DNA of 64,000 bases, taken from contig NZ_JABMJG010000016.1 in NCBI RefSeq assembly GCF_013376045.1, positions 1-64,000 on the forward strand, written 5' to 3'. The stretch is from Variovorax sp. SG517. GTDB taxonomy: Bacteria > Pseudomonadota > Gammaproteobacteria > Burkholderiales > Burkholderiaceae_C. This document shows, one piece after another, positions 56,407 through 64,000 of the stretch. Under the pieces are notes generated by a model. It searched no databases, was not told the DNA's origin, and saw only the letters and a list, made by a program, of their open reading frames with translations. How positions within the stretch are numbered: the first letter of the stretch is position 1; each line of letters starts with the position of its first letter. The position numbers and the translations under genes are program-made.

Positions 56407-57359
56407 TGGACACCGACCTTGATGCGGGGATCCGCAACGGAATAGAGCAGGTCAGCCAGCAGGCTGCCCAACAGCACCATGCATGCAGTGAACATGAGCA
56501 TGCCCATCACCACTGGATAGTCCCGGTTGCCCACACTGTCCAGGAACAACCTCCCCATGCCGGGCCAGGTGAAAACGGTTTCGGTCACGAGAGCGCCGCT
56601 CAGAAGCGTAGACACGTGCAAACCGGTGATGGTGATCATGGGCAACAAGGCGTTGCGAAGGGCGTGGTGGATGAGAATGCGCACCGGAGCGACGCCCTTG
56701 GAGCGGGCCGTGCGGATGTAGTCCTGATTGATCACATCCAGCATCGAGGAACGCATGTATCGACTCCACACTGCCGTCGACACCAATGCGAGCACGATGC
56801 AGGGCAGCATCAAGTGCTGGATGCGATCGAGCGCAGAACCATCGCCGATGGTTTCCCGTCCGCCGGCCGGCAGCCATCCCAGGTTCACGGAGAAGACGTA
56901 GATCACTGCCAACCCGAACCAAAAAGTGGGAATCGATAGGGCCACCATGGCGCCGATGGTGGCGAGGTGGTCAAAGATTGAATACCGCCTTACGGCACCA
57001 AGGATGCCGATCATTCCGCCGATAAACATCGCCAACAGCGTGGAAGAGATCATCAACTCGAGCGTGGGGCCGACGTGCATGCCGATCTTCGTCAAGACCG
57101 GCAGGTCGTCACGATACGACCGGCCCCAGTCGCCTCTTAGCAGATTGCCGGCCCAGTCAAGGTACTGGAGAGGCAGCGGCCGGTCCAGGCCGTACTGGGC
57201 CATGAGCCGTTCAATGTCCTCCGGCCCCAGGGTACCGGTGGCCAGGAACTGCGACAGGGGCCCGCCGGGCGCCAAGTGAAGGATCGCGAAAGCGATCATC
57301 GAAACCAGCCACAGCAGCAGCAGTGCCTGCAGCAAGCGGCTCAGGAGATATCGGCTCAT
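56403..57359 (-). CDS. Dipeptide/oligopeptide ABC transporter permease (DppB type)
   Basis: A 318-residue permease. The N-terminal YLLSRLLQALLLLWLVSMIA opens the DppB family; the EAA-like loop is TARSKGVAPVRILIHHALRN. It starts 14 bp after the substrate-binding protein gene. With DppC it forms the membrane channel. Confidence 0.92.
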   Translation of the reverse strand: MSRYLLSRLLQALLLLWLVSMIAFAILHLAPGGPLSQFLATGTLGPEDIERLMAQYGLDRPLPLQYLDWAGNLLRGDWGRSYRDDLPVLTKIGMHVGPTLELMISSTLLAMFIGGMIGILGAVRRYSIFDHLATIGAMVALSIPTFWFGLAVIYVFSVNLGWLPAGGRETIGDGSALDRIQHLMLPCIVLALVSTAVWSRYMRSSMLDVINQDYIRTARSKGVAPVRILIHHALRNALLPMITITGLHVSTLLSGALVTETVFTWPGMGRLFLDSVGNRDYPVVMGMLMFTACMVLLGSLLADLLYSVADPRIKVGVQ

Positions 57360-57373
57360 GACGGCACCCGCTT

Positions 57374-59059
57374 TCAGGCGGTCCAGCGCCAGCTGGCTGC
57401 GTTCCAGGCATTGGACAGCGCGTTCACGTTGCCCGCATACCCGTCCAGCCCAGCCTTCGTGCCTTCAACCTCCACGAGGTTGAACAACGGCAGGAAGGGC
57501 AGGTCGTCCATGATCAGTTCCTGGACCTTGGCGTAGATCTCCTTGCGCTTGGCCAGGTTGTATTCCTGGCGGCCTCGGGCAAGCAGCGTGTCCACCCCAG
57601 CGTTCTTGTACAGACTCACGTTCGAGCCCGACTTGGTTTCCTTCGGAATGGCTCCCGAACCGAAGCGATGGGTGACATCCGGATCCGAGGCGATGGTGTA
57701 GGTCGGCGCTGTCATCAGGCTGTCGAACTCGGAGTTCCGCCAGAAATCGGCCCACAGAACCGCCGCCACCATGTTCTTGATCAGCATCTCGACGCCGATC
57801 TTCTTGAAGTCGTCAGCGATGAGTTGCTGCGTCTGCTCGCGCAACTGGTTGCCCGTGACCGTGGAATTCGTGAAAGACAGCCGCACGCCATTCCTCACAC
57901 GGATACCATCGGCACCCTTCACCCAGCCGAGTTGGTCAAGCATCGCGGCGGCCTTCTTGGGGTCGTACTCGAATTTGGGCAGACTGGCGTTGTAGGCCCA
58001 GTGGCCGGGGACCAGGAAGCTGTTGGCGGGCTTTGGCAGGCCGTAATAGACGATGTCACAGATCGACTGGCGGTCGATGGCCATGTTCAGCGCCTTCCGC
58101 ACGGCCTTGTCCGCCAGCGCGGGGTGGGCCAGATTGAGCGTCAGGTTCTCAACTGCGGAGCGCGCTGCGGGATAGACACGGCGACCGCGCAGGGCCGAGG
58201 CTTCTTTGTAGAAATTGGCCGGTATGCCCGCCAGACCGACGAAATCTATCTCTCCGGTCTTGAACTGCGTGTACATCGCGTTCAGGTCCGGCACGTACTT
58301 GAAGATCAACCGATTGACGACGGGCACCGTCCCGAAGTAGCCGGGATTCGCCTCGAGCATCACGTAGTCGCCGGTCTTGCGGCTGACGAAACGATAGGGG
58401 CCGGTTCCCACAGGTGCGGCCGCGAACTTCGGAGAGTTGGGATCGGGGTCCTGCGACAGGACGTGCGCCGGGACGATGAAGGTCCAGCTCAGCGTGGAGG
58501 TGAGCGGCGCATAGGGCTCCTTCAGTTTCCACGTGATCACATGACTGCCCTCCACGGCAACGCTCGCGATCATGTCGAAGGCTGTTCGGTTACGGGCGCG
58601 GAAGGCCGGGTTCTTCATCAGGCCGATCGAGTAGCGCACGTCCTCCGCCGTCAACGGTTTGCCGTCATGCCACTTCACGTCGTTGCGCAGTTCCACGCGC
58701 CAGCTCAGGCCATCGGCCGAAATGCCGCCGTTCTCCAAGGTCGGAACCGACTTGGCCAACACGGGCACAAAGTTGCCTTGAGCGTCGATCAGCCAGAGAG
58801 GGCTGAACAGGTTCCACCAGACGCCCTGATCCACTTCGTTGGACGTCATCAGCGGATGCAGGACGGTGACTTCCTGCGAGAAGCCAAGAATGGCTTGGCC
58901 CGTCGGCTTCGCGGCCGGCCCCGCAGCGCGTGCACTCACAGCTAAACCAAGCGACCCGGCCGCAAAGGCCGCCGCACCGGCGAACATGGCGTCGCGCCGT
59001 GTCAGATTGCCCAGGCCTGGGTGGCCGGTAGAGCTTGAATTATTTTTGTGGTCAGTCAT
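57374..59059 (-). CDS. Peptide-type ABC substrate-binding protein, Tat-like signal
   Basis: A 561-residue periplasmic binding protein of SBP family 5. The signal region contains LTRRDAMFAGAAAFAAG, a twin-Arg pair, so export may be by Tat. Typical residues: WRVELRNDVKWHDGKPLTAE and VGTGPYRFVSRKTGDYV. Such proteins bind peptides, opines, glutathione or other amino-acid conjugates. The adjacent oxidases suggest an amino-acid conjugate as ligand. It starts 30 bp after the HcnC-like gene. Confidence 0.92.
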   Translation of the reverse strand: MTDHKNNSSSTGHPGLGNLTRRDAMFAGAAAFAAGSLGLAVSARAAGPAAKPTGQAILGFSQEVTVLHPLMTSNEVDQGVWWNLFSPLWLIDAQGNFVPVLAKSVPTLENGGISADGLSWRVELRNDVKWHDGKPLTAEDVRYSIGLMKNPAFRARNRTAFDMIASVAVEGSHVITWKLKEPYAPLTSTLSWTFIVPAHVLSQDPDPNSPKFAAAPVGTGPYRFVSRKTGDYVMLEANPGYFGTVPVVNRLIFKYVPDLNAMYTQFKTGEIDFVGLAGIPANFYKEASALRGRRVYPAARSAVENLTLNLAHPALADKAVRKALNMAIDRQSICDIVYYGLPKPANSFLVPGHWAYNASLPKFEYDPKKAAAMLDQLGWVKGADGIRVRNGVRLSFTNSTVTGNQLREQTQQLIADDFKKIGVEMLIKNMVAAVLWADFWRNSEFDSLMTAPTYTIASDPDVTHRFGSGAIPKETKSGSNVSLYKNAGVDTLLARGRQEYNLAKRKEIYAKVQELIMDDLPFLPLFNLVEVEGTKAGLDGYAGNVNALSNAWNAASWRWTA

Positions 59060-59089
59060 GGTTGTCTCCTGTGCTGGTTTGCGGGGTGG

Positions 59090-60259
59090 TTACACGGTGG
59101 CGAGACTCGCCTGCGGCGCGCCGATGGTTTCGCCGAAGCGGCGGACGCTGTAGGGGGTCATGTCGATACTGGTCGTACCGCGGTCGATGAGTTCTGCCAT
59201 CACGTCCCCAACGCCGGGTCCGGTCTGGAAGCCGTGGCCGCAGAAGCCGAAGGCGTAATACAGGCCGCTCACGCTCTGGCTGGGTCCCATGACCGGCAGG
59301 TCGTCGGGGAAATAGCTTTCCACGCCGCTCCAGGTGCGAAGTACGTGAAGGTTGGCGAGCGCCGGAGCGATGCGCCTCAGATGCGGCAGCTGCAGCAAAG
59401 TGTTGCCGGGCCTGGGCTGCGCGCGGCGTTCGTCAAGATAGGCGTCGTTGCGTACGCTGCCGCCGAACACGATGTTGCCCCGCTTGACCTGGCGGAAGTA
59501 CATGTCGTCAGCCGGGTTGGAACTCTTGACGCCGACCACCGGAAGGATCCCGTAAGGCACGGGTTCGGTCACGCCCATCGTGGGACCGCGTTGCACCAGC
59601 GGCACCGGTTCTGCGAAGCACGCGCTGAATTTGCCGGCCCAGGCTCCCGCGCAGACCAACGCCACGGGCGCAGTGACGCGGGTTCCATCCTTGACCGTGA
59701 CATGAAAGTCAAGCGCGCCCTTCTGCAGGTCCAGAACCTCGCAGTTTTCCAGCACGGTGGCGCCCGCCTTGCGCGCCGCGCGACCGAACGCCGGGGCCGC
59801 CAGACGAGGATTGGCATGGCCGTCGTTCGGAGACAACGAGCCGCCGATCACGTCCGGCCCAAGGAAAGGAAACCGCTTGTGAACTTCGGCGTTGCCGAGG
59901 ATCTGCAGATCGAGGCCCCAGGGCCGCGCATCAGCGGCATACCTTTCGATGGCGGCCATGCCGTCCGCGTCGTACACCACGCGCACGTGACCGGTGACAG
60001 CGAACTCGGCGTCATGGCCGATCAACTCCGGCAACCGGCCCCAGAGTTCGCGCGAACGATGCGCCAAGGGCAGCTGCGGCAGATGCCGCCCCTGCCGACG
60101 CACGTTGCCGAAGTTCACACCGCTGGCCTGCTGGCCCACCAGGCCACGCTCCAGCAACACGACCGAGAGGCCTCGCCGGCGCAGGAAGAAGGCACCGGCC
60201 GCACCAACGATGCCACCGCCGATGATCACGACGTCAGCGGCGAAATCCCTGCTGTTCAT
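59090..60259 (-). CDS. HcnC/opine oxidase-like FAD subunit
   Basis: A 389-residue DAO-family flavoprotein. DVVIIGGGIVGAAGAFFLRR is the FAD site and AFGFCGHGFQTGPGVGD the C-terminal contact. Start at the ATG at 60259, overlapping the HcnB-like gene by 4 bp. The three-gene set (HcnA, B, C-like) also forms opine oxidases, D-hydroxyproline dehydrogenase and hydrogen cyanide synthase. Here it is probably the catalytic subunit of a dehydrogenase that splits a secondary amine. Cyanide formation seems unlikely because the operon is catabolic. Confidence 0.88.
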   Translation of the reverse strand: MNSRDFAADVVIIGGGIVGAAGAFFLRRRGLSVVLLERGLVGQQASGVNFGNVRRQGRHLPQLPLAHRSRELWGRLPELIGHDAEFAVTGHVRVVYDADGMAAIERYAADARPWGLDLQILGNAEVHKRFPFLGPDVIGGSLSPNDGHANPRLAAPAFGRAARKAGATVLENCEVLDLQKGALDFHVTVKDGTRVTAPVALVCAGAWAGKFSACFAEPVPLVQRGPTMGVTEPVPYGILPVVGVKSSNPADDMYFRQVKRGNIVFGGSVRNDAYLDERRAQPRPGNTLLQLPHLRRIAPALANLHVLRTWSGVESYFPDDLPVMGPSQSVSGLYYAFGFCGHGFQTGPGVGDVMAELIDRGTTSIDMTPYSVRRFGETIGAPQASLATV

Positions 60260-61641
60260 TCGGCACCTCCAACGGCCAGCGCCGACACGGACAGCGGCTT
60301 CACCGGGCCCTGGCCGCGGATGCGCCCGACCTGCTCTAAAGGAATTCCGGCGGCATGTGCCACGATCTCCGCTGCCGCGTGGCCGCAGTATCGGCCCTGA
60401 CAACGCCCCATTCCCACGCGGCACAAGGCTTTGGCGCGGTTGATCTCGCAGGCCCCTAGTTCGCCGACTGCTGTGCGCAACTCGCCCGCTGTGACGACTT
60501 CGCAGCGACAGACGACGGTGCTGTCCGGCAATGCGGCCGCCGCGCGGTACGGCCAGGGAAACGCCTGCTGCAGGCCCTGCCGGAAGCGCTCCATCTTGTC
60601 GAGGGCGGCGCGCAGTCGCACTACTTCCGCACGATCGGAGCATCCAATGCCGAGGTCTGCGAGGCAGGCCAGCGCCGCCAGACGGCCCGCGGCCTCGGCA
60701 CCATCCGCACCGGCGAGACGCACGCCGTCTCCCGCAAGGTACATGCCCTTGACGCTGCTGCGGCCGTCCTGGTCGATGCGAGGCAGCCACTGACGCGACC
60801 CGGCATCGAACCGGAACTCGCATTTGGCGATGTCCGCCAGTTGGGCTTCGGAGCGCAGGTGATAGCCCAGCGCCACGGCGTCGCATTCGAATGCATGTTC
60901 GCGTCCACGTCCGTCGCGTACGCGCACGCCAGTCACGCCGCGTTGAGGCGAACCACCGATCTCGACCGGCGTGACGTCGGTCATCACGCGCACGCCCGCC
61001 CTCCGCAGCGAGGCCACTAGCTTCAACCCGTTGAGCAGCGCGCCGGGCCGCGCGGCAAGCCTAGGCAGCGCTCGCAGGCGCAGTACCGAAGCCGATGTGT
61101 CCAGCACTGCCTCCACCTGCGCGCCCGCAGCCACGTACTGAGAGGCGACGAGATACAGGAGCGGCCCAGTGCCCATGAATACCACTCGCCGGCCGATCGC
61201 GCAGGCCTGCGACTTGAGCGAAATCTGCGCGGCACCCAAGCTATAGCAGCCCGCCAAGTCCCAACCCGGCACCGGCATCAGCCTGTCCGTGGCGCCGCTG
61301 CAGACGATCAACGCATCGAAGGGCAGGACTTCGGCTTCACCATTGCGAACGATATGCAACGCATGAGGCTCGATGTGCCAGGCCAACGTCTCAGCGCGCC
61401 ATTCGATCCGGTCTCGCAGTTGCTCGAAGCTGCGATGCAAGGCTTGTGCCTTGTCGGCTTCCGTTCCGTACAGCTTGGCGTAGGGACGCTTGAACCCATC
61501 CGGTTGCCGGCGGTAGATCTGCCCGCCGTCACGGCGACCCTCGTCCACGACGACCGGCCGGACTCCGCACTCGACCAGCGCTTGCGCCGCGCGGACCCCC
61601 GCAGGGCCGGCGCCGACGATGGCTATGCGAGCCTGGCCCAT
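60256..61641 (-). CDS. HcnB/opine oxidase-like FAD-NAD subunit with 2Fe-2S domain
   Basis: A 461-residue subunit. IAIVGAGPAGVRAAQALVE (residues 6-24) and VVFMGTGPLLYLVASQ near 155 are the two dinucleotide sites; MYLAGDGVRLAGAD near 300 closes the FAD domain. The C-terminal BFD-like domain carries Cys378, Cys380, Cys414 and Cys419 (CRC and CQGRYC), a 2Fe-2S ligand set. It would pass electrons from the DAO-type subunit. Overlaps the HcnA-like gene by 19 bp. Confidence 0.9.
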   Translation of the reverse strand: MGQARIAIVGAGPAGVRAAQALVECGVRPVVVDEGRRDGGQIYRRQPDGFKRPYAKLYGTEADKAQALHRSFEQLRDRIEWRAETLAWHIEPHALHIVRNGEAEVLPFDALIVCSGATDRLMPVPGWDLAGCYSLGAAQISLKSQACAIGRRVVFMGTGPLLYLVASQYVAAGAQVEAVLDTSASVLRLRALPRLAARPGALLNGLKLVASLRRAGVRVMTDVTPVEIGGSPQRGVTGVRVRDGRGREHAFECDAVALGYHLRSEAQLADIAKCEFRFDAGSRQWLPRIDQDGRSSVKGMYLAGDGVRLAGADGAEAAGRLAALACLADLGIGCSDRAEVVRLRAALDKMERFRQGLQQAFPWPYRAAAALPDSTVVCRCEVVTAGELRTAVGELGACEINRAKALCRVGMGRCQGRYCGHAAAEIVAHAAGIPLEQVGRIRGQGPVKPLSVSALAVGGAE

Positions 61642-61949
61642 TCGACCTCCTGTGCAGAAGTGAGGATGCGCATGCCGTCACGGGCAGGCGTACTACAGGA
61701 GCGAAGGCGTTGCCCCCGCTCGTCGCGCACCCAGCAATCCTGGCAGGCGCCCATCAAACAGAAGCCGGAGCGCACGCCGTCTGAAAACTCGGAATGGCGC
61801 AAGTGACTCGTGCTGGACAGCAGCGCCACGAGCAGTGTGTCGCCCTCGAGAGCATGTGCGGCCCGGCCATCGATCCAGACCTGAATTGCACGCCTCTCGG
61901 TTTCGCCAAGTCGCACGAAGCGGCGTGCTGGCGGGTTCTTGCTGTCCAT
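61623..61949 (-). CDS. HcnA/opine oxidase-like 2Fe-2S subunit
   Basis: A 108-residue ferredoxin-fold subunit with Cys64, Cys69, Cys72 and Cys85 (C-x4-C-x2-C-x12-C), a plant-type 2Fe-2S cluster. No signal peptide. First gene of the sixteen-gene transcript. It completes the three-subunit dehydrogenase with the two downstream genes. Confidence 0.88.
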   Translation of the reverse strand: MDSKNPPARRFVRLGETERRAIQVWIDGRAAHALEGDTLLVALLSSTSHLRHSEFSDGVRSGFCLMGACQDCWVRDERGQRLRSCSTPARDGMRILTSAQEVEWARLA

Positions 61950-62260
61950 TCGTTGCCTCGTTGCATCACATGAAGGATTGGCTGTCTTCAGTCAGTATCG
62001 AAGGGACACTGCATGCGGTCAAATACAAGTTTCAGGTCACTTGATGCACTTCGGATATGTACTTTCGGGTGTCACATGGCACTGTCGCTTCCATTCACAG
62101 TGGGTTCATCGCGAGGGTGTCAGCTCCCGGTCGACCGTCACGACTTGACCATGCAGTGCGGTCATCGAGAGACTCCTTCAAAGTGGTGGATCCCCTCGGC
62201 GTCGACGCGCGATTTCATGCAGCCAGATAGAAGTTCTCTCGAACTTCATACACTACCGAC
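61950..62260. promoter_or_regulatory. Divergent promoter region of LysR gene and catabolic operon
   Basis: About 310 bp that must contain the promoters of both units. Only the palindrome at 62230-62247 was recognised. The operon promoter on the minus strand is not evident by eye. Confidence 0.5.
62230..62247. promoter_or_regulatory. Palindromic operator in front of the LysR gene
   Basis: GAAGTTC-TCTC-GAACTTC, a perfect 7-bp inverted repeat with a 4-nt spacer, centred 23 nt upstream of the LysR ATG. It may be an autorepression site for the regulator. It is about 290 bp from the operon start, so an activation site closer to the operon may exist too. Confidence 0.55.
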
Positions 62261-63178
62261 ATGAACCTCCGCCAGATCGAATGCTTCCGCGCCGTCATGC
62301 ACACAGGCTCAATGACGCTTGCCGCCACACAGTTGCACACCTCGCAACCCAACGTGAGCAGGGCCATCGCGCTGCTGCAGCGCGAAACGCAAATGAAGCT
62401 GTTCGAACGCGTCGGACTGCGCGTTCTTCCCACGCCCGAAGCGCATGCATTGCTCAAGGAAGTGGACCGCGTCTACGTGGGCTTGGAGTCCATCGGCGCA
62501 GCAGCGGAGCGCATCCGCACGCTGGGCGTGGATGGCCTGCGGATCGCTGTGACGCCGGCCTTGGCCATCAACCCGGTGCCACGCATCCTGCAGGTGTTTC
62601 GCGGCATGCGACCGCACGTGCCCATCGTGGTCACCACAGCGGATTCCGCAACCATCTGCAAAGGTGTGTCGTCGCGCTACTACGACCTGGGGCTGGCGCC
62701 CTACGTAGCGCTACCGCAGGAAGTCGACAGCGAGCTCGTTCTTTCACAGCGAGCCGTCTGCATCGTCCCGAAGGGACACCGGCTGGCGCGCCGCCGCAAG
62801 GTCAATCCAGGGGACTTGGCTGGGGAGTCATTCATCTCGGCTTCGCCCCCTGACGTGGCGCGTGCGGAGATCGACAAGGCCTTCGTTCCCGAGGTCCGCA
62901 AGCTCGAGATCGAGACGACGCTGGCCACCACGATGTGTGCCATGGTGGCCCGCGGGTTGGGCGTCAGCATCTTGAATCCGGCCGTTCTCACCGATCTCGG
63001 TCTCGCGGGCGTGCATGCGCTGGAGTTCGAACCAGCCATCCACTTCGATTGCTACCTGATACGGGCCCACCAGCATCCGGAGCAAGCGCTGGTCGCCGAC
63101 TTCGTCGAGGCCCTGCGGATCGTGGTACGCGGCAGCGAGAACGCCGCGCGCAAGAAGGTCAGCCGATCGCCTGGGTGA
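62261..63178 (+). CDS. LysR-family regulator of the catabolic operon
   Basis: A 305-residue regulator. Residues 1-60 are the winged HTH (MNLRQIECFRAVMHTGSMTL, then LHTSQPNVSRAIALLQRE). Residues 90-290 are the substrate-binding domain, with DSATICKGVSSRYYDLGLAP and the C-terminal LALVADFVEALRIV-type end. It is divergent from the HcnA-like gene, so it probably senses the imported compound or an intermediate and controls all sixteen genes. Its 3' end overlaps the convergent GNAT gene by 20 bp. Confidence 0.9.
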   Translation: MNLRQIECFRAVMHTGSMTLAATQLHTSQPNVSRAIALLQRETQMKLFERVGLRVLPTPEAHALLKEVDRVYVGLESIGAAAERIRTLGVDGLRIAVTPALAINPVPRILQVFRGMRPHVPIVVTTADSATICKGVSSRYYDLGLAPYVALPQEVDSELVLSQRAVCIVPKGHRLARRRKVNPGDLAGESFISASPPDVARAEIDKAFVPEVRKLEIETTLATTMCAMVARGLGVSILNPAVLTDLGLAGVHALEFEPAIHFDCYLIRAHQHPEQALVADFVEALRIVVRGSENAARKKVSRSPG

Positions 63179-64000
63179 ACACAACCCAGCCGCCGCGCGC
63201 CGGTCCCCGCTCGAAGGCACGGCCACGGACCATGACGGTGCCGCCGCCGACGCATGGCAGCCCTTGCGTCTCCAGCCACTGCGACAAGCCACCAACGGCA
63301 TGAACGTCGACACGCAGAAACCCCTCGACGTACCGACAGCAGCCTGATACCAGCAGGCTCGCGGCTTCGAGGTCCGGCGCGGCCACGGGGCCGATCGCCT
63401 GACCGCGACCGTAACGCCGCAAAACTGCGAAACCTGCGGTCTCGCCGTCTCGTTCCAGGACCACGGTCCTGTCTTCCGCAAAGGCGCGCCGAAGCAGTTC
63501 GGTGCGGAGCATGCCTGTGGCCCGAGCGTCGAGGGCGATGAGAGATTCGATGTCGTCTTGCTCGAGTGGTCGCAGGTGATCGCCCTCCCGCTGGTGCGGC
63601 TGCGGTACGCGCGCGAGCATGCCCTGGTGTTGGCAAACCTCGCCCATGGCGACGAAACCCAGCCGCTCATAAAGGCCGCGCCCTGCTTCCGTCGCGTGCA
63701 GCAGCACATGGCGCGAACCCAGGCGGTCGAGCAGGGCCTGCATCATGCGGTTGCCGATGCGTTGCCCCTGCAGCTCGGGAGCGACGATCACGAGTCCGAT
63801 GGTGGCGTAGTCCGCGCCCCACTTCCATGACAGCGCGGTGCCCAGCACCTTCCCATCGCGTTCGGCGACCACACCTTCACCCAGGGACAGCGCGAACTGC
63901 CAGTCCTCGGGCCGGTGCGCCCACTTCAGATCGCTGGACAAGATGTGCGCCAATCGCACGTCGCCGGGTCTGAATGGGCGCAGGTCGATGGTGCTGATGC
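63159..64000 (-). CDS. Tandem-GNAT acetyltransferase, 5' end beyond the window
   Basis: At least 280 residues, open to the window edge. Reading on from the GTG at 63959 toward 64000 the frame stays open (STIDLRPFRPGDV), a typical GNAT N-terminus, so the true start lies at or beyond the edge. First GNAT: GLVIVAPELQGQRIGNRMMQ carries the acetyl-CoA loop. Second: residues 130-265 (ARATGMLRTELLRRAFA, GFAVLRRYGRGQAIGPV) is more divergent. The substrate is unknown. Confidence 0.85.
   Translation of the reverse strand, partial: ISTIDLRPFRPGDVRLAHILSSDLKWAHRPEDWQFALSLGEGVVAERDGKVLGTALSWKWGADYATIGLVIVAPELQGQRIGNRMMQALLDRLGSRHVLLHATEAGRGLYERLGFVAMGEVCQHQGMLARVPQPHQREGDHLRPLEQDDIESLIALDARATGMLRTELLRRAFAEDRTVVLERDGETAGFAVLRRYGRGQAIGPVAAPDLEAASLLVSGCCRYVEGFLRVDVHAVGGLSQWLETQGLPCVGGGTVMVRGRAFERGPARGGWVVFTQAIG

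Noticed and set aside
60260..60886. Upstream extension of the HcnC-like frame
   Set aside because: It lies inside the HcnB-like gene in a different frame; the family N-terminus begins at 60259.

Overview
The window is GC-rich Gram-negative DNA. Its gene families (Bug-type tricarboxylate receptor, NMT1-like ABC transporter, trimeric porin, type II homoserine kinase, HcnABC-like dehydrogenase) and codon use suggest a Burkholderiales member of the Comamonadaceae, most like Variovorax. This is inferred from gene content only; no 16S or tRNA gene was seen.

Positions 1-15000 are an accessory, defence-like island cut up by insertion sequences. An IS66-family element (truncated at the left edge) sits at the 3' end of a retron-like reverse transcriptase gene. 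Upstream of the RT gene, and co-oriented, are an XRE regulator and a 77-residue single-pass membrane protein, behind a run of RNA hairpins. Next come a HEPN-like protein, a nearly complete IS21 element whose istA carries an in-frame amber stop, a PIN-domain protein paired with an 801-residue helical protein, and a NYN/PIN-like protein overlapping a NERD-UvrD helicase. IS630 and LysR remnants close the island.

Positions 15000-26000 hold a groES-groEL pair with an RpoH-type promoter and a hairpin-rich leader, a divergent glycosyltransferase/glycogen-debranching pair, an immunity-like small protein and a UvrA-like ABC protein. Positions 26000-36000 are a mixture: a GAF-GGDEF diguanylate cyclase, a secreted MINPP-like histidine phosphatase, an SH3-like exported protein, a HEAT-repeat protein, and decayed genes (autotransporter tail, IS3 transposase tail fused to a porin lacking both ends).

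Positions 36000-44750 form an aromatic-type catabolic cluster: a divergent TetR regulator with a palindromic operator, a flavin monooxygenase, a VOC-fold dioxygenase, a complete ABC importer with two permeases, an FAH-family hydrolase, an NTF2-like protein and a Bug-type solute receptor.

Positions 45055-61949 are sixteen genes on the minus strand with gaps of no more than about 30 bp and many 4-bp overlaps: HcnA/B/C-like dehydrogenase, a Dpp/Opp-type ABC transporter, a second DAO-type flavoprotein, a cupin, a 2-hydroxyacid dehydrogenase, an M20 amidohydrolase, then thrC, thrB, kbl and tdh. Read as a pathway, an imported amino-acid conjugate is oxidised and hydrolysed to release homoserine, which passes through O-phosphohomoserine, threonine and 2-amino-3-ketobutyrate to glycine and acetyl-CoA. 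The substrate is unknown. A divergent LysR gene with a perfect 18-bp palindrome lies at the head, and a tandem-GNAT gene runs off the right edge.
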